A stretch of DNA of 64,000 bases, from contig CM063284.1 of the NCBI GenBank assembly GCA_032173965.1, positions 113,868,410 through 113,932,409 on the forward strand, in the 5' to 3' direction. The notes below the pieces were generated by a model. It worked only from the letters and a program-made list of their open reading frames with translations. It made no database searches and was not told the DNA's origin. Shown here in pieces: positions 59,116 to 64,000 of the stretch. The position numbers and the translations under genes are program-made. Position 1 is the stretch's first letter. The number at the start of each line of letters is the position of its first letter. The DNA is from Sitta carolinensis. Its lineage: Eukaryota; Chordata; Aves; Passeriformes; Sittidae.

Positions 59116-62100
59116 CACGTTTCTTGTTGAAGTGTAATTGTCAGAAATTTTATACCCTTTTGGAAACATAAGTTCATTTTCCTGTTATTCTGTGGCTGAA
59201 TTGCCACCTGAGTCAGGAAAGAAATTATTTCTAGGATGGAAATACAGCTGAAGTTGTTGACAATCAAGATGTTCAGCTTTTTTATAATGGCTGGCAGCCA
59301 AGAACTAAAAGACCTCTGCAGAAAAAAAAAAATGTTAACAAACTTACCTAGCTAGAGAGAATAAAGGAGAAACCTTCCAAAGATCTTGTAATATGCTAAG
59401 ATTTTACTATTTCTACAGAATATACTGTCCAGAATTTCCTTCCATTATATTATAGGGCTTTCTTTGGGGTGGAGGCCAGAACCAGTTTATTTAGAAGATA
59501 TTAATATAGTCTTCTATCAAGCACCTGCTTTGAGTGACTCTCATAAGGAATCTATTATATATGGAAGCTAGAGGTGCTGTCATCAAAAACCTAATTCAAG
59601 ACCTGAAGTAGGTAATAGCAAAAAGCATATCTAGCCTGGAGAAAATATTCTGATTTGGGGCAAGAGAGGAAATTTGGAAACATCTTATTACATTTGGAAA
59701 AACAAAACAAGTGTTACTCAAGTCCTTGTTTTTATTTGTATTGTATATTATTGCTAAAATAAAATATAAATCTACTTGATGAATCTGAACAGAAAGTCCT
59801 AAAAGGCCTCATCAGCTCAAAATTCTTAAATTTAAAAAATACAGTAATGATAGTCATGTGAAATGCTTTAATATCCACAATATTATATATTCTGTCAGAA
59901 GTGACAGAAAATTTCTAAACAGCTGTTGATGTAAGTTGGTGGCACATATCATTTTTACTGAGCCACAAAAGACAACATAACTCTTTAAATAGTGTCAGTC
60001 CCTCTTTAAAGATATTTTAAATAAATCAGATAGTGTGATAATTAAATACATGCCAAATCCCAGGGCTTGAAAGATTTCTGAACTCTGCTGCCTCCAAACA
60101 GAGGGTGACTTTATGCTGAAAGTAGTTAAGAGGGGGCTTTCACTTGTGTATATTATTCTATAAGTAAATCTTTCAGGGTTTCTTAAGCTCTCCTCTCAGA
60201 CCATAATACTTGCCTTTTATGAATACTGCCACACTAGTGTAGGTACACTGTTGATTTGCTTCAGTTTGTTCCTTTTGCAAATTTAAAATGCATTATATGA
60301 TGCATTATGCAACTTGCTATACTTTGCATGTAAGGAAGATATGGAGGAGCTAATTGTTTACCTTTCATTAATTAAATCCCATTATATCAGAGCCACTGAA
60401 GTCTAACCTACTCATTTTAGCAGCTGTTCCTATAGTGTTTGGGAACGATATCCATCTTACATTTTTGTATTTTTAGTGAGGCAACTTCATTTACATAGCA
60501 AACCCCACCACACATGAGTTTTAGGAAACTGTAGAATAAAATTCTTCAGAATACAGAAATAAGATCCTGATAGAGAATAGTGTGGCTGGGCTCTTGATCT
60601 GAAGGTTCACAACTCCTATGCTGAAATGACTTCATGCAGAAAAACTAAGTCAGAACCAAAGCTCGTCCAACTAAGGCATCGCCATTGTCATACCAGTGAA
60701 TTATCTGCAGAATTCATGGTCCTACCTTGCCCATTCTGACTCTGTGTCAGGTTACCAGCCCCAGTGCTAAATGATGTGTGTATATACGTGTGCCACAAGA
60801 TCAGAACAAAATCAGCCATTTTGTTTAAAGCCATATATTCCAACAGTTTAGTCTGGATCCTCTATTGAAATAGCAGAGGCATCCATGAATATTCTGCTTC
60901 CCTGATCCTAAAGCACCGCTCTGGCATAAAGGCACAGGCAAACATCAATAATGTTTTGCATTAACAGCACTTTTTACTAAGTGCCAATGCATTAGTATTG
61001 TGGGAGCAGCAGAACTGGTTGCTGATGTTCAAAATGCAGTCTTCAGGTATCAAGTTATAACATCCACTTGACTGCAATTGCTACTGTAACAAAGTTAGTC
61101 TAAGGAAAATTATAGTTTAGTGACCTTGACTGCAGTTTCTGGTTTGAGTCTTTTGTACTCTTTTAACAACTGAGTTTGCACTGATGAATACCTAGAAAAA
61201 AAAAAGCGGGTAAAGAAATTCTATCTGTGAGCACTGTTAAGAGAGAGAAATAGGGTAGTCCTGTGAATTTATTTTTTTTATTAGAGCATATAGTGCTCTA
61301 TTAAGATGTGCTTTTATAATGTGCTTCTTAAGGAAATGTTTTTCTCCATATATTTTAGGTCAAACTTCCATATAATGTTTCTATTCAATTCCTTCAAATG
61401 AATAAAAGTGTATTAGGGGAGTAAACCTTTATGCTTAATGGCAGGGGGTAGGAAAAGGAGAGGGTGGAAATCAATCTTTCCTGAAAACATAATACAGCGA
61501 TAAAGGATACCCATACTCGAGCACTGTTGGCTGCTTTATGATTTTTTTCTCGTTCAAACAAAGCTGTATTCAAAACAAGGATAAACATATCAATGCTAAT
61601 TTTATATAAGACTCTTCCTTGTATAGTAATTTCACCTATTCTATTCATATAGCAAAGAGCAGGATTTCTTTGATCTCTTCCTGCCATCAATGTTTTGCCA
61701 TTTAGGCTTCTACTTAATGTCTTTTGTTCTGGTATATATTTGCTAAAAGTGATAGATCATTCTGTTTATAATCTACATAACTGTCTATATTTCTGCCAGA
61801 TGTCAGCTATTGTTCTTTCCTGTTAAAGTTCTCAGGAATATATCCCAGTAAATAACTCAGTACCAAACGACAACAAAAAAAGTGATGGTATCTTGGGTTC
61901 CCATGTGAAAATCTCAGTATGAATGGATAATATTTAAGCTTCGCTCATAACTATGTACTAAGAAAATAACAAAAATAAGGTGGCTTCCGTGGAGTAGGAT
62001 TTCTCTCAAGATGGTCATACATTAGGAAGAATAATTGTTCTGCTGTATTCAGGATCATGAGATATTATTGCTTGAGGGAAAGTGAGATGATACTCTCATG

Positions 62101-62432
62101 CGTGTCTGAGTTTCTTGCTTACTTCCCTACTTGCTTAAACACTCCAAGAATCTGTAACAGACAGTTGCATTTCTGCCAAGAGATTGTAGCTGCCACATTC
62201 ATCAGTCTTATACACTCAGTGCTACCTATGGTACCCAAATCTCTATTTTTGCTTTTAAAAATGTAGGAAGGAAGATTACTTTTGTAGGGGTGAAATTAGG
62301 GTATGAATGACAAAAAGATATCTGTGGCTTCACCATAAGGAACTGAGGAAATTTTCCAAATTAAATGTTCTCTGCTTATTTGACATTTGTTAGTGCTTAT
62401 CACAATACCATTCAGGTCTTTTCAGACTTTGT

Positions 62433-62505
62433 AAAACAAACCCTCAAAACAAATTAAAAAAAAAAAATCCCAAACAAACAAAAAACCCAAAAACAAAACC
62501 AAATC
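62433..62505 (+). repeat. A/C-rich low-complexity tract
   Basis: Runs of A broken by CC or CCC (AAACAAACAAAAAACCCAAA), including a 12-nt A run. It may be a decayed poly-A-like simple repeat. Confidence 0.75.
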
Positions 62506-63000
62506 TATAATCTCTTTTTCTATTACTTGTCTGCCCAACTTGTGGCCTGTTTGTAATGTACAGTGAATCATCATACCTGCTGATAGACGTGGGACCATCA
62601 AACACAGGGGTGTGTGTCTCTGTGGGATGTTTTTAACATTTACCTAAAATTAAGTCTGCTTGGATCATTAGCTTCATGCAGAATATTGTGACTTGTTTTT
62701 CCAAATGTTTGTGGTTATCTGTGGTCTGCACCAGATGTCTAGGAAGATAAAACTGAGATTTTAGGTTATTAAGTGAGTGGAGAGGGTGTGTAACATGTCT
62801 GATACTAAAATGATACCTAAAAACTTCATTTTCACTTCCTCATGGAAAGTTTGTGAATGCTATTACCTATTTTCTAGAGTTAGTATCCAATATATCAACA
62901 TCTTTGCACTTTTCTCAAGCACTGAATTTCACTTTGCTTAAAAACACAAAGCAATCTGGTGAGAAAACGTTTAAGAATAGACTAGGGAGTCCTGGCTTAG

Positions 63001-63088
63001 AAGTAGACAGCAGCCACAGATGATGGTGTTGCACAAAATGGGATGGAGAAACGCCTGGCGGAATCTTGTGGCTTCAGATCATTATCTG
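63001..63088 (+). other. Exon candidate with a strong donor site
   Basis: The segment ends in ATTATCTG followed by GTAAGT, a near-ideal splice donor. Two frames are open. One starts at ATG 63020 (MMVLHKMGWRNAWRNLV). The other reads TDDGVAQNGMEKRLAESCGF and contains an ATG with G at -3 and G at +4. CpGs occur in AACGCCTGGCGG, unusual for this AT-rich area. The acceptor-like AG at 62999-63000 has a poor pyrimidine tract, so this would more likely be a first exon. No protein is recognised. Confidence 0.22.
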
Positions 63089-63861
63089 GTAAGTCTCCTT
63101 AGAATTCCAAATCAAATTCTAATGGCAAACAACATGCCCACTAAATTTTTCACTTTACAGTTTTATACCCCTTATTACGCCAACTCCAAGCAGGAGGTGC
63201 AAGGGTTTCATTTAATCCATCTGTTCTGATTTTTAAAATGCCATTTTTAGTTGAGATTTCTTCTGGTTCTATAAATTAAATACGGCATATTTTTCAAATC
63301 GTGTCTATAACAGCACACAAGAGGGAGTAGGTAAATAGATGTATCTGGTCTGTAAATGTTTTTTTTTAGGAAAGAAATTCAGTAGCTATGATTCAAACCA
63401 AGAAAATCAACTTATATTTGACTGTTAGGGAGGCAACAAGCAGGAATAAGAAGATAGGGGAGAGCTCATACAACTTAATTATTGGACTAAAGAAGTCACA
63501 AAATAAAAGAAATTCATTTACATAAATATTTTTTAAAAGGTATTTCTAAAGTATCCTCCAAATATCATTGTGCTGTTATTTTTTTACAAGGTCAGATCAT
63601 TTCTCCTCCAACTTGGTCATCTGAATTTCAGTTCACTGTATCATTTGTAATCAGGTATTACAGCCAATGTGCAGAGTTAGTGTTGCTGGGTGTAATCTAA
63701 TGAAAAAATATCTTTTAGCTCTCTACTTGGAAAGGAAATGTGTTTGTTAGGCACAGCAATGAGAAAAACTGTCAGCTTGGCAAATTAGACGTGTTGGGTT
63801 TGGACAACATGTGTCTCTGACTCTTCCCTAGGACTCTGCTACCTGTACATGGAGAAAAGCA

Positions 63862-63875
63862 CCTGTAGAGGGCAA
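63862..63875 (+). promoter_or_regulatory. CTCF-like motif
   Basis: CCTGTAGAGGGCAA agrees with the CTCF core consensus CCASYAGRKGGCRS at most positions. One motif match without occupancy data is weak evidence. Confidence 0.25.
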
Positions 63876-64000
63876 GTGAAGCAGTCAGATTTAATTCATG
63901 GAAAGAAAAATTAGGCTGAACTTGATCATGCCTTTGAACATACCACTTACTGTAAACAAAATATTGTTCTTTTCATGATATATTAGCATTAACTTTTTAT

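Larger units (their letters stand above)
58051..64000. other. Long AT-rich non-coding stretch
   Basis: About 6 kb with very few open frames. It contains a short inverted repeat (59086-59115), an A/C-rich low-complexity tract (62433-62505), an exon candidate near 63.05 kb and a CTCF-like word near 63862. Nothing else is recognised. Confidence 0.5.

Noticed and set aside
1..64000. CRISPR array, prophage, bacterial operon or toxin system
   Set aside because: The base composition, CR1 and LTR content, microsatellites and absence of dense coding frames show vertebrate DNA. No spacer-repeat array exists.

Overview
The window looks like ordinary, gene-poor euchromatin from a bird, and more likely a songbird than not. 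The bird call rests on several 5'-truncated CR1 LINE copies ending in the avian-type 3' UTR (degenerate ATTCTGTGAT-like tails). It also rests on a solo LTR that matches, from memory, the ERVL-class LTR common in passerine genomes. The DNA is AT-rich and has essentially one CpG island. It contains no bacterial-type operons, no CRISPR, and no tRNA or rRNA gene that I could recognise. Most long open frames are chance frames or lie inside CR1 copies.

Layout: 1-1.8 kb AT-rich DNA with two poly-T tracts; 1.83-2.39 kb a plus-strand ERVL-type solo LTR; 5.8-6.25 kb the CpG island, followed by a 45-nt poly-T run at 6298-6342; 6.4-15.7 kb unique-looking non-coding DNA; 15.76-18.27 kb two plus-strand CR1 3' ends; 23.18-23.92 kb a long minus-strand CR1; 24.51 kb a short plus-strand CR1; 31.27-31.67 kb a minus-strand CR1; 36.18-36.26 kb a non-coding patch with a perfect CRE and an AP-1 site; 39.2-40.1 kb two oppositely oriented CR1 ends; 41.0, 45.5 and 48.5 kb AT-rich low-complexity tracts; 47.87-47.95 kb an (ATCC)n microsatellite; 53.54-54.09 and 55.58-55.90 kb two much older, reptile-type CR1 3' ends; 57.24-58.05 kb a relatively well-preserved CR1 that still encodes the C-terminal tail of the reverse-transcriptase protein.

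I cannot name any host gene. A few short segments have splice-like flanks and open frames (51950-52104, 54758-54856, 36697-36839, 45803-45967, 63001-63088). They are listed as weak exon candidates only; several may be chance. The window is best read as an intergenic stretch, or the interior of a very long intron, with one candidate promoter at the CpG island. I found no convincing evidence for a novel multi-gene system, and the findings are individual loci worth checking.
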